Source of the DNA: an uncultured Oscillospiraceae bacterium
GTDB taxonomy: Bacteria > Bacillota > Clostridia > UBA1381
Reading direction: 5' to 3'
Assembly: GCA_945876665.1 (NCBI GenBank)
Contig: CAMCPC010000004.1
Location: forward strand, 1 to 17,216
Length of the DNA stretch: 17,216 bases
Shown: in pieces, positions 6,957 through 12,814 of the stretch
How the letters are laid out: each line of letters begins with the position of its first letter
Numbering within the stretch: position 1 is the first letter of the stretch
Program-made: the position numbers and the translations under genes
Notes under the pieces: model-generated
What the model saw: the letters and a program-made list of their open reading frames with translations, nothing else
What the model was told of the DNA's origin: nothing
Databases searched by the model: none

Positions 6957-7550
6957 ATGAAAAAGAAAATATTTAGCATAGCAATAGCATCAATTTTAGC
7001 AGTGACAGCCCTTGCAGGCTGCGGAGCAGGTACAGGCAAAGAAGCGGCAGAAACTACTGCTGCAGATAAGGTTACATTGACAAACGTATCATATGACCCT
7101 ACGCGTGAGCTTTACGCACAGTACAATGAAGTATTTGCCAAGCACTGGAAGGAGCAGACAGGTCAGGACGTTGAAATCACACAGTCACACGGCGGCAGCG
7201 GCAAGCAGGCGCTTGAGGTTGCAAACGGACTTGAAGCAGATGTTGTGACACTTGCCCTTGAGTATGACGTAAAGGCAATTCAGGACGCAGGACTTATAGA
7301 GGACGGTTGGGTAAACGAATTTGACAAGGACAGCTCACCGTATACATCAACTATTGTATTCCTTGTAAGAAAGGGCAATCCGAAAAACATTCAGGATTGG
7401 GGAGATATTGTTAAGGACGGCATAGGTGTAATCACACCTAACCCCAAGACATCAGGCGGTGCAAGATGGAACTACCTTGCCGCATGGGCGTATGCAGATA
7501 AGCTGTATAACGGTGATGAAGCACAGGTTAAGGAATTTCGGGTGTTGTGA
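6957..7550 (+). pseudogene. sbp: Sulfate-binding lipoprotein (Sbp/CysP), 3'-truncated by deletion
   Basis: Sbp is the extracytoplasmic receptor of the sulfate/thiosulfate ABC transporter. The N-terminus is a lipoprotein signal with lipobox LAGC (Cys22). The mature part follows the family closely: [46 protein letters not shown], and [32 protein letters not shown]. Similarity stops at VKEF near residue 194, whereas Sbp proteins run to about 330-350 residues. The frame then leaves the family, reads RVL and stops. Past the junction (about 7530-7540) the DNA encodes CysN in another frame. SD AAAGAGG at 6941-6947. The missing half, cysT, cysW, cysA and cysD have presumably been deleted. The stump could still be secreted but should not be a functional receptor. 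Confidence 0.85.
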
Positions 7551-8197
7551 CAAAAATCAATTATGCGGTGGACGTGAACACAGGCGGTCACAAGGAGGTT
7601 GACACGCTTAACAAGAACGGAATTGCAGTGTGTGAAATTCTTTTGACAGAAGCGATTGCGGCTGATAAATTTGAAAGCCACAAAACATTGGGCGAGCTTA
7701 TTCTGATTGACCGTGTGAGCAATATGACTTCTGCCTGCGGTGTTGTAGAAGCTGTCGATGAAAAGGAAGGCTCTGATGAAAAGGCGTCCTTTGAATATAA
7801 CGGCATAAAGGCGCGCGGAGATATTTTTGAGGAGTTTTATTACAACACAGAAAGTCTGTCGGTGCTGAAATACAGACCTGCCGGACATACATACACGGTT
7901 GGCGATGAAATCCCCACAGAGGGCGAAAGCTATAAATATCCCGACAGCTTTGATATTATAGTGCTTCGTGACAGCGTTGCGGTCAAGGTGCGCGATAAGA
8001 AAATAACGGAGATAATTTCGTCAGACCAATACATTTATGGCGGTGTTCCGGTTATCAACGGACGCGGCTTTGAGGTAAAGGTTTCATCACAGGAGGAAGC
8101 GGAAAGCTTTTTGAAGGAATATGAAAATGGCGATGAAGAATTTTTCTCAAAATGGATGAACTTTGATACCTACAGAAAGGTAGTATTGCATAAGTAA
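7547..8197 (+). pseudogene. cysN: C-terminal fragment of sulfate adenylyltransferase subunit 1 (CysN)
   Basis: CysN is the GTPase subunit of ATP sulfurylase. The open frame lacks the whole GTPase domain (no P-loop, no switch motifs). It begins in the EF-Tu domain-III-like barrel: [65 protein letters not shown]. About 145 further residues follow, including PAGHTYTVGDEIPTEGESYKYPD, an extension absent from E. coli CysN. The family match in this frame can be read upstream to about 7532, where the sequence joins sbp. GTG at 7547 overlaps the sbp TGA (GTGA), so re-initiation is possible, but an isolated fragment is not expected to be active. A strong terminator follows. Confidence 0.8.
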
Positions 8198-8239
8198 AAA
8201 AAGTGGAGCTGCTGCGTTAAAAGCAACAGCTCCACTTTT
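8198..8239. terminator. Bidirectional rho-independent terminator
   Basis: AAAGTGGAGCTG...TGC and GCA...CAGCTCCACTTT form a stem of about 16 bp with one mismatch around the loop GTTAAAA. The plus strand continues TTTTAATTTTA; on the minus strand the stem is followed by a run of T. It therefore serves both the cysN remnant and the convergent gene at 8249-8767. Confidence 0.93.
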
Positions 8240-8248
8240 AATTTTATG

Positions 8249-8767
8249 TCAGGTTGCATCGGCTATACGGCATACTTCTTCGCTGTTGATGATGTAATCT
8301 GTAAAGACATACAGAACAGAGAGCAATCCCGCATCATCAATATCATCGCAGATAACTTTTTTTCTTGATATAATACCTTTTTTTCTGCCGTTGATAAAAA
8401 TATCAAATCTTGATATACCGCTGCGTCTTATGCTAAGCTCTCCAAAAAAGCTTTCAGCCTCGATATAAATCTCAACAGGCGCAAAAAAGAAGTATTTATA
8501 AAGAGGAAATGATTTATCGCACTGATATGCCTCGCTGTCTGCCCATGCGTAAAATTCGTTTTTTGAATCGTAATCTTTGAAAATGTATTTGTCACGGCGG
8601 TCAAGCGGTTTAGGATCTTTTTTCACAGAATATGCAGGTGTCGCATCGGGATAAAGAACTGTTTTTTCAAGGCTGAAAAAGCTTTTTCCTTTGATGATAA
8701 ACAGAACATTGCCTTCAGAATCCGTTATATGCGTTCTTGATAAACCGCGTCTGATTTTAAGCGCCAT
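8249..8767 (-). CDS. Hypothetical protein, possibly LURP-one-related/tubby-like fold
   Basis: A 172-residue minus-strand protein with a good Shine-Dalgarno (AGGGGG upstream of the ATG at 8767) and a shared terminator after the stop. The composition, alternating short strands such as RTHITDSEGNVLFIIKGKSFF, SLEKTVLYPDATPAYSVKK, FAPVEIYIEAE and FFGELSIRRSGISRFDIFINGRKKGIISRK, suggests a beta-barrel of the LURP-one-related (LOR)/tubby-C type; this is inference from pattern, not a confident family call. No signal peptide, membrane helix or catalytic motif is visible. It is the only minus-strand gene in the window and sits between the two halves of the sulfur region, without a visible functional link. 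Confidence 0.7.
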   Translation of the reverse strand: MALKIRRGLSRTHITDSEGNVLFIIKGKSFFSLEKTVLYPDATPAYSVKKDPKPLDRRDKYIFKDYDSKNEFYAWADSEAYQCDKSFPLYKYFFFAPVEIYIEAESFFGELSIRRSGISRFDIFINGRKKGIISRKKVICDDIDDAGLLSVLYVFTDYIINSEEVCRIADAT

Positions 8768-8792
8768 AATTGTGTGTCCCCCTAGTTGTAAA

Positions 8793-8815
8793 ATTCCTAT
8801 ATGTTTAATAGGTAT
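8793..8815. promoter_or_regulatory. Inverted repeat, candidate operator upstream of the minus-strand gene
   Basis: ATTCCTAT (8793-8800) and ATAGGTAT (8808-8815) form a dyad (CCTAT/ATAGG plus outer AT/AT) with a 7-bp spacer. It overlaps a possible minus-strand -10 (TAGAAT, complement of 8814-8819), which has no good -35. The form resembles an Rrf2-type operator, and an Rrf2 regulator is encoded at 12375, but the link is only a guess. Confidence 0.35.
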
Positions 8816-8868
8816 TCTATCATTAAATAAGAAAAAAAGATATATGAAAAAATTTTAAAATTTTTCCC

Positions 8869-8893
8869 AAAAAGTGATGATTATCAGCTTTTT
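8869..8893. other. Hairpin/dyad in the divergent intergenic region
   Basis: AAAAAGTGAT (8869-8878) pairs with ATCA-G-CTTTTT (8883-8893) through 10 bp with one bulged G. It sits between the divergent genes at 8767 and 9003, about 35 bp before the -35 box at 8927. It could be a regulator-binding dyad; it has no following T run on the plus strand. The surrounding 8820-8925 is very A/T-rich with no gene. Confidence 0.35.
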
Positions 8894-8926
8894 CAAAAAA
8901 AATATGCGTAACTTCAAATTTTTGTA

Positions 8927-8955
8927 TTGACAATTTTTAGAATATATGCTATTAT
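8927..8955 (+). promoter_or_regulatory. Sigma-A promoter of the thiocarboxylate sulfur operon
   Basis: TTGACA (8927-8932), 17 bp, TATTAT (8950-8955). Transcription would begin near 8962, about 40 nt before the thioredoxin ATG at 9003, whose Shine-Dalgarno is AAGGGTG. The bases just downstream of the -10 (about 8962-8985, CCTACTTGTTAACTATG) are a plausible operator position, but I see no clean dyad there. Confidence 0.85.
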
Positions 8956-9002
8956 TATTTCATATTAAACCTACTTGTTAACTATGAAATAAGGGTGATA
9001 AA

Positions 9003-9317
9003 ATGAAAAGTGTAACAAATGACAATTTTAAAGAGGAAGTTTTACAGACGGAAAAGCCTGTGCTTGTGGAATTCTTTTCTGATGGATGTGTTCCATGCAA
9101 GCGAATGTCGCCGGTTCTGGCGGAAATAGAGGAGGAATACGGCCAAATAAAGATAGTAAAGCTGAATATTAATTTTTCCGCTGATACGGCAAGCGAATAT
9201 TCCGTGATGTCATCACCGACGTTCGTATTCTTTAAGGGCGGCAATGAAGTAAAGCGTGTCCGCGGCGTTGTCAGCAAAGATGATTTAGAGGACATCATAG
9301 AGGAGGTATTAGCGTGA
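9003..9317 (+). CDS. Thioredoxin-family protein
   Basis: A 104-residue single-domain thioredoxin fold: KPVLVEFFSDGCVPCKRMSPVLAEIEEEY, followed by VKLNINFSADTASEYSVMSSPTFVFFKGG with the conserved cis-Pro after the serines. The active site is CVPC, preceded by Gly rather than the usual Trp (WCGPC), so redox potential and partners may differ from general thioredoxin. No signal peptide, so cytosolic. It is the first gene of the sulfur operon. In a complete sulfate assimilation operon it could serve as electron donor for APS/PAPS or sulfite reduction; here it might reduce the carrier's terminal Cys or supply sulfide chemistry, which is inference. Stop and next start overlap (GTGA). Confidence 0.9.
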   Translation: MKSVTNDNFKEEVLQTEKPVLVEFFSDGCVPCKRMSPVLAEIEEEYGQIKIVKLNINFSADTASEYSVMSSPTFVFFKGGNEVKRVRGVVSKDDLEDIIEEVLA

Positions 9318-9733
9318 TTAAATTACCGAAAAGCTTTTATGATGAAATAGTAGAGGCGGCAAAAAGCGGCAGACCTGAGGAGATATGCGGACTGATTGGC
9401 GGAACTGTTTCGGGCGATGAAAAAACAGCGGAGGAAATCTATTTTCTTGAAAATATCGACCATTCAAATGAGCATTTTTCAATGAATCCAAAGGAGCAGC
9501 TTGAGGCTGTAAAGGATATGAGAAGCAAAGGCTTAGTGCCTTTGGGAAACTTCCACTCACATCCCGAAAGCCCGTCAAGACCATCTGAGGAAGATAAACG
9601 ATTGGCATACGATAAAACAGCAAGCTATCTGATTTTGTCGTTAATGGATATATACGAGCCTGTTTTAAAGTCTTTCCGTATTGTTGACGGAGTATCAACA
9701 GAAGAAGAACTTGTAATAGAGGAGGATAAGTGA
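9314..9733 (+). CDS. hcyD: JAMM/MPN+ metallopeptidase, HcyD/Mec+-type
   Basis: A 139-residue zinc peptidase of the JAMM family. The complete motif is present: the catalytic Glu in EEICGLIGG (about residues 22-23) and HSHPESPSRPSEED, that is H-x-H-x7-S-x2-D (about 82-95). Prokaryotic members process ubiquitin-like sulfur carriers: Mec+ releases Cys from CysO, HcyD trims HcyS and later frees homocysteine, and QbsD removes a terminal Cys-Phe from QbsE. A carrier with a residue after its glycines is encoded two genes downstream, so the same roles are inferred. The start is GTG at 9314 with AGGAGG at 9301-9306, overlapping the thioredoxin stop. Confidence 0.88.
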   Translation: MIKLPKSFYDEIVEAAKSGRPEEICGLIGGTVSGDEKTAEEIYFLENIDHSNEHFSMNPKEQLEAVKDMRSKGLVPLGNFHSHPESPSRPSEEDKRLAYDKTASYLILSLMDIYEPVLKSFRIVDGVSTEEELVIEEDK

Positions 9734-9735
9734 TT

Positions 9736-9915
9736 ATGGCTGTAGATTACGCAACATTAAAAAAGGGCGGCTTTATGCGTCAGAAACAGAAAAATTGTTT
9801 TTCGCTGCGACTGAAGGTTGTAGGCGGTCATGTAACCGCAAATCAGCTTGCGACTATATCGGAGGTGGCGGAAAAGTACGGTGACGGATATGTGCATCTC
9901 ACCACTTTTTGCTGA
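9736..9915 (+). pseudogene. N-terminal remnant of a nitrite/sulfite reductase-family protein
   Basis: The 59 residues from the ATG at 9736 (GGAGG at 9721-9725; a GTG at 9730 is the alternative) match the start of siroheme sulfite/nitrite reductase proteins: MAVDYATLKKGGFMRQKQ, FSLRLKVVGGHVTANQL, EVAEKYGDGYVHLTT, the ferredoxin-like half domain. In intact proteins LTT is followed by RQG and the siroheme and Fe-S domains. Here the frame goes to FC and TGA. The break coincides with a diverged copy of the intercistronic element (9894-9961), so the rest of the gene, including the Cys ligands, seems to have been lost by a deletion involving it. A short stand-alone product cannot be excluded, but it cannot reduce sulfite. 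Confidence 0.7.
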
Positions 9916-9961
9916 GGGCAGTATCTGTATACGGCACCTCAGCAGCAAAGCGGTAATCTGC
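9894..9961 (+). repeat. Structured intercistronic element, diverged copy 3 (before hcyS)
   Basis: Shares with copy 1 the order GCATCT-ACC-CTTT (9894 on), AGTATCTGTATACG (9920-9933; 13 of 14 identical) and GGTAATCTGC (9952-9961; 9 of 10). The fold is the same: GCA with TGC 9959-9961; CTTT with AAAG 9947-9950; GCTGAGG 9911-9917 with CCTCAGC 9937-9943; and apical GTAT 9921-9924 with ATAC 9929-9932. The middle stem differs in sequence from copies 1 and 2 but still pairs. The outer stem is missing on the 5' side, where sulfite reductase codons are found instead. Confidence 0.6.
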
Positions 9962-10003
9962 GAAATTTTATTTGAAGCGTTAAAATAAGGAGGAAAAAGG
10001 TTT

Positions 10004-10210
10004 ATGAAGTTAACAGTAACGGGAAACGTAAAGGAATATCAGGACGGCTTAACGCTTAAGGAGCTTATTGAAATAGAAAAGGTGGAAACACCCGAATACG
10101 TTACGGCATCAGTAAATGATGATTTGCTTGGCGCGCGTGATTTTGAAGGTACAGTATTAAATGACGGCGATACAGTTGAATTTTTGTATTTCATGGGAGG
10201 CGGATGTTAA
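10004..10210 (+). CDS. hcyS: Ubiquitin-like sulfur carrier protein (ThiS/MoaD/HcyS type) ending GGGC
   Basis: A 68-residue beta-grasp carrier. It has MKLTVTGNVKEYQDGLTLKELIE at the N-terminus, the NDDLLGARDFEGTVLNDGDTVEFLYFMGG stretch typical of ThiS-like proteins, and a C-terminus of GGGC. In such carriers the terminal GG is adenylated and turned into a thiocarboxylate that donates sulfur. ThiS and MoaD end in GG, whereas HcyS (extra Ala) and QbsE (extra Cys-Phe) need a JAMM protease to expose the glycine. The extra Cys here, together with the JAMM gene upstream, predicts the same maturation. AAGGAGG at 9987-9993 gives the start. The adenylating enzyme begins right after the stop. ThiS of thiamine synthesis is the alternative, but no thi genes are present. 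Confidence 0.85.
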   Translation: MKLTVTGNVKEYQDGLTLKELIEIEKVETPEYVTASVNDDLLGARDFEGTVLNDGDTVEFLYFMGGGC

Positions 10211-11020
10211 ATGGCGTTCACAAACGAACAGATTGAAAGATATTCGCGCCACATCATTCTGAAAGAAGTAGGCGCAAAGGGACAGAAAAAATTACTAAAT
10301 AGCAGCGTGCTGATTATCGGCGCGGGCGGACTTGGCGCACCTGCGGCAATGTATCTTGCGGCGGCAGGTGTAGGAACAATCGGTATTGCCGATGCGGACG
10401 AGGTGGATTTATCCAATTTGCAGCGTCAGATTATCCATGCCACAAAGGACGTGGGCAAGGCAAAGGTACAGTCTGCAAAGGAAACGATGGAGGCTATGAA
10501 TCCTGACATCAAGGTAAATACATACCGTACATTCGTAAGTGCGGATAATATTCTTGATTTAATAAAGGATTATGATTTTATTATTGACGGAACAGATAAT
10601 TTCCCTGCAAAGTTCCTTATAAATGACGCTTGTGTTATGGCGAAAAAGCCGTTTTCACACGCGGGAATTATCCGTTTTCAGGGACAGCTTATGACGTATG
10701 TGCCGGGTGAAGGTCCATGCTACCGCTGTATTTTCCGTGACCCGCCCCCGAAGGACGCTGTTCCGACTTGTAAACAGGCGGGAGTTATCGGCGCGATGGG
10801 CGGTGTAATCGGAAGCTTGCAGGCTATGGAGGCTGTTAAATATCTGCTTGGTGTTGGTGACTTACTGACAGGCTATCTGCTTACATATGACGCATTGAAG
10901 ATGGAATTTCGAAAGGTTAAACTGCCTGATAAGGTAAAGAATTGCGCTGTATGCGGTGAAAATCCGACTATTACTGAACTTATAGATTATGAACAGGCAG
11001 AATGTGACGGAATTCTTTGA
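10211..11020 (+). CDS. hcyF: ThiF/MoeB/HesA-type adenylyltransferase activating the sulfur carrier (HcyF-like)
   Basis: A 269-residue E1-like enzyme that adenylates the carrier's C-terminal glycine with ATP. Visible are the nucleotide-binding IIGAGGLGAPAAMYLAAAGVG, DADEVDLSNLQRQIIH with the Arg/Gln pair, DGTDNFPAKFLINDAC, two zinc-binding pairs CYRC and CAVC near the C-terminus, and TCKQAGVIGAMGG with the Cys at the position used for carrier attachment in family members. No rhodanese domain is fused, which fits direct attack of bisulfide on the acyl-adenylate as in HcyF. ATG at 10211 abuts the carrier stop; its Shine-Dalgarno GGGAGG (10195-10200) lies in the carrier's last glycine codons. Neighbour evidence points to homocysteine or cysteine synthesis rather than thiamine or molybdopterin. 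Confidence 0.88.
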   Translation: MAFTNEQIERYSRHIILKEVGAKGQKKLLNSSVLIIGAGGLGAPAAMYLAAAGVGTIGIADADEVDLSNLQRQIIHATKDVGKAKVQSAKETMEAMNPDIKVNTYRTFVSADNILDLIKDYDFIIDGTDNFPAKFLINDACVMAKKPFSHAGIIRFQGQLMTYVPGEGPCYRCIFRDPPPKDAVPTCKQAGVIGAMGGVIGSLQAMEAVKYLLGVGDLLTGYLLTYDALKMEFRKVKLPDKVKNCAVCGENPTITELIDYEQAECDGIL

Positions 11021-11087
11021 GAAAATTCTCGTTGCACATCGCGCATTTGCATTCGCGTAAATGCACAATCTGCTTAGAGCATTTTCC
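11018..11087 (+). repeat. Structured intercistronic element, diverged copy 4 (hcyF/metY)
   Basis: Begins with the hcyF stop (TGAGAAAAT) and contains CAATCTGCTT (11066-11075), identical to copy 1. The nested stem matches copies 1 and 2 in layout but with different bases: GAAAAT 11021-11026 with ATTTTC 11081-11086; a 1x1 mismatch; CTC 11028-11030 with GAG 11077-11079; an internal loop; GCA 11034-11036 with TGC 11071-11073; an asymmetric loop; GCATTT 11043-11048 with AAATGC 11059-11064; and a 10-nt apical loop. These look like compensatory changes against GAAAAA/TTTTC, AAGC/GCTT and CCCTTT/AAAGGG of copy 1. Confidence 0.6.
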
Positions 11088-11115
11088 TCAAAATTTTCTT
11101 AGGAAGTGAATATCA

Positions 11116-12378
11116 ATGAAATTTAATACAGCATTACTTCACGGTAATTTCAGTGGTGATGAAACAACAGGCGCAACGCTTACGCCTATTTTTCAGTCAA
11201 GCGCGTTCGGTCAGAAAAGCGCTGAACAGATAGAAAAGATTTTTCATAATCAGGCGCCCGGATTTGCGTATTCACGTATTTCCAACCCTACCGTTGCCGC
11301 ATTTGAAAGCAGAATTACATATCTTGAGGAGGGTATAGGCTCTGTTGCGACCTCGTCGGGTATGGCGGCAATAACAGCGACATTTTTAAATATTCTGCAA
11401 AGCGGAGATGAAATTATTTCAACTTCATCAGTGTTCGGCGGTACGCTGGATTTGTTTAGGGATTTGGAGAATTTCGGAATTAAGGTCTATTTTATCGACA
11501 GTATTACAAAAGAAAATTTTGATATGACCGTTACCAAAAATATAAAAGCTGTATTTGCCGAAACGATAGGAAACCCTAAGCTTGACGTTACTGATATAAG
11601 GAAGTCGGCAGAGCTGATACACAGCTACAATCTTCCGTTTATTCTTGATAACACAACCGCGACAGCCTGTCTTGTCAGGGGAATAAATCTCGGGGCGGAT
11701 ATTATTATTAATTCATCCTCGAAATACATAAACGGCAGCAGCAACTCAATAAGCGGTATAATCACCGACAGCGGCAATTATAAATGGACCGCGGACAGGT
11801 ATCCGTCTATGAAGGAGTATGTTCAATTCGGGAAATTTGCATTTATCGCAAAGCTCAGAAATGACACTTTTCGTAACATAGGCTGCTGTTTAAGTCCTAT
11901 GAATGCGTATTTCAATGCAATAGGTCTTGAAACGCTGAGTCTGAGAATGGAACGTCATTGTCAGAACGCATTAAGGCTGGCAGAGTTTTTTGAAAATCAG
12001 GACGGTATCCGCGCGGTAAATTATCCGCTTTTAAAATCAAGTCCGTATTCTGACACGGCAATGAGTCAGTTTAAAGGCAAAGGCGGCGGAATATTTACAA
12101 TACGTCTGTATACAAAGGAGCGCGCATTTGATTTTATAAATCATTTGAAGTATGCGGTCAATATAACTAATATCGGTGACACAAAAACGCTTGTAATACA
12201 TCCTGCGTCGACAATTTATGCGCACAGCACGCAGGCAGAGCAGGAAAAAGCCGGTGTATATGATGATTTAATCAGAGTGAGTGTGGGTATTGAGGACATC
12301 GAGGATTTACTGGAGGATTTTGGTGAAGCGTTGAAATATGTCAATGATAATCACGGTTACAGGAGTGATGAAGCATGA
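11116..12378 (+). CDS. metY: O-acetylhomoserine sulfhydrylase-type PLP enzyme (MetY, Cys/Met metabolism family)
   Basis: A 420-residue fold-type-I PLP enzyme of the Cys/Met metabolism family. Landmarks are ATLTPIFQSSAF, FAYSRISNPTVAAFE (phosphate-contact region, about 50-64), SGMAAITATFLNIL, VFAETIGNPKLDVTD, FILDNTTATACLVRGINLGADI with the Asp that binds the pyridine nitrogen (about 178), and the PLP-binding Lys at about 203 in SSSKYINGSS, where relatives often read SATKWIGGHG. MetY adds sulfide, or in the Hcy pathway the carrier thiocarboxylate, to O-acetylhomoserine. Its place directly after the carrier and E1 genes supports the second mode here. AGGAAG at 11101 precedes the ATG. The stop overlaps the Rrf2 gene by 4 bp. 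Confidence 0.9.
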   Translation: MKFNTALLHGNFSGDETTGATLTPIFQSSAFGQKSAEQIEKIFHNQAPGFAYSRISNPTVAAFESRITYLEEGIGSVATSSGMAAITATFLNILQSGDEIISTSSVFGGTLDLFRDLENFGIKVYFIDSITKENFDMTVTKNIKAVFAETIGNPKLDVTDIRKSAELIHSYNLPFILDNTTATACLVRGINLGADIIINSSSKYINGSSNSISGIITDSGNYKWTADRYPSMKEYVQFGKFAFIAKLRNDTFRNIGCCLSPMNAYFNAIGLETLSLRMERHCQNALRLAEFFENQDGIRAVNYPLLKSSPYSDTAMSQFKGKGGGIFTIRLYTKERAFDFINHLKYAVNITNIGDTKTLVIHPASTIYAHSTQAEQEKAGVYDDLIRVSVGIEDIEDLLEDFGEALKYVNDNHGYRSDEA

Positions 12379-12788
12379 AAATATCAACAAAAAGCAGATA
12401 CGCGATACGCTTAATGATGGATATTGCTGAAAATGAGAAAAGCGGAAATGTATCTATGAAGGATGTTTCCAAAAGGTCGCATATATCTCTGAAATATCTG
12501 GAGCAGATAGTAAATATCCTGTGCAAAACAGGACTGCTTAGAAGTCAGCGCGGTTCACAGGGAGGATATAAGCTGGTAAGAAGTGCGGACAAATATACGG
12601 TAGGAAATGTTATCCGCGCGATAGAAGGTGATATTTCCGGTGATTATATAACAGACGATAATACATCTATGAATGTTTTTTGGCATGGATTATATGATGT
12701 TATAAACGACTATATGGACAGTACGACTATAAATGATTTGATAGAGAAAGAAAAAACAAATAACGGATTATATGAATATTACATTTAA
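12375..12788 (+). CDS. Rrf2-family transcriptional regulator, CymR-like
   Basis: A 137-residue winged-helix regulator: MKISTKSRYAIRLMMDIAENE, SMKDVSKRSHISLKYLEQIVNILCKTGLLRSQRGSQGGYKLVRSADKYTVGNVIRAIEGD are classic Rrf2 blocks. The three Cys that bind Fe-S in IscR and NsrR are absent (a single Cys, in the recognition region), which places it with CymR, the Bacillus/Staphylococcus repressor of sulfur genes that senses O-acetylserine via CysK. Being coupled to metY (4-bp overlap), it probably autoregulates this operon and may control the sulfate leader unit. The last 35 residues are less conserved than in CymR, so the effector cannot be inferred. Confidence 0.88.
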   Translation: MKISTKSRYAIRLMMDIAENEKSGNVSMKDVSKRSHISLKYLEQIVNILCKTGLLRSQRGSQGGYKLVRSADKYTVGNVIRAIEGDISGDYITDDNTSMNVFWHGLYDVINDYMDSTTINDLIEKEKTNNGLYEYYI

Positions 12789-12814
12789 TCCGGATAAGAA
12801 AAAGGAGGCTTTGT

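Noticed and set aside
7540..7560. A simple frameshift or sequencing error splitting one gene into the ORFs at 6957 and 7547
   Set aside because: The two parts belong to different proteins (sulfate-binding lipoprotein and CysN), so no single-base change would restore one gene.
9913..9915. TGA followed at once by a strong hairpin, suggesting selenocysteine read-through of the 59-residue ORF
   Set aside because: The codons after TGA do not continue the sulfite reductase family (RQG expected), no selenoprotein of this type is known to me, and the hairpin is explained as part of the repeat.
11018..11115. A known SAM riboswitch or T-box before metY
   Set aside because: The region is too short and lacks the T-box sequence and SAM-I core; its fold matches the other copies of the intercistronic element.
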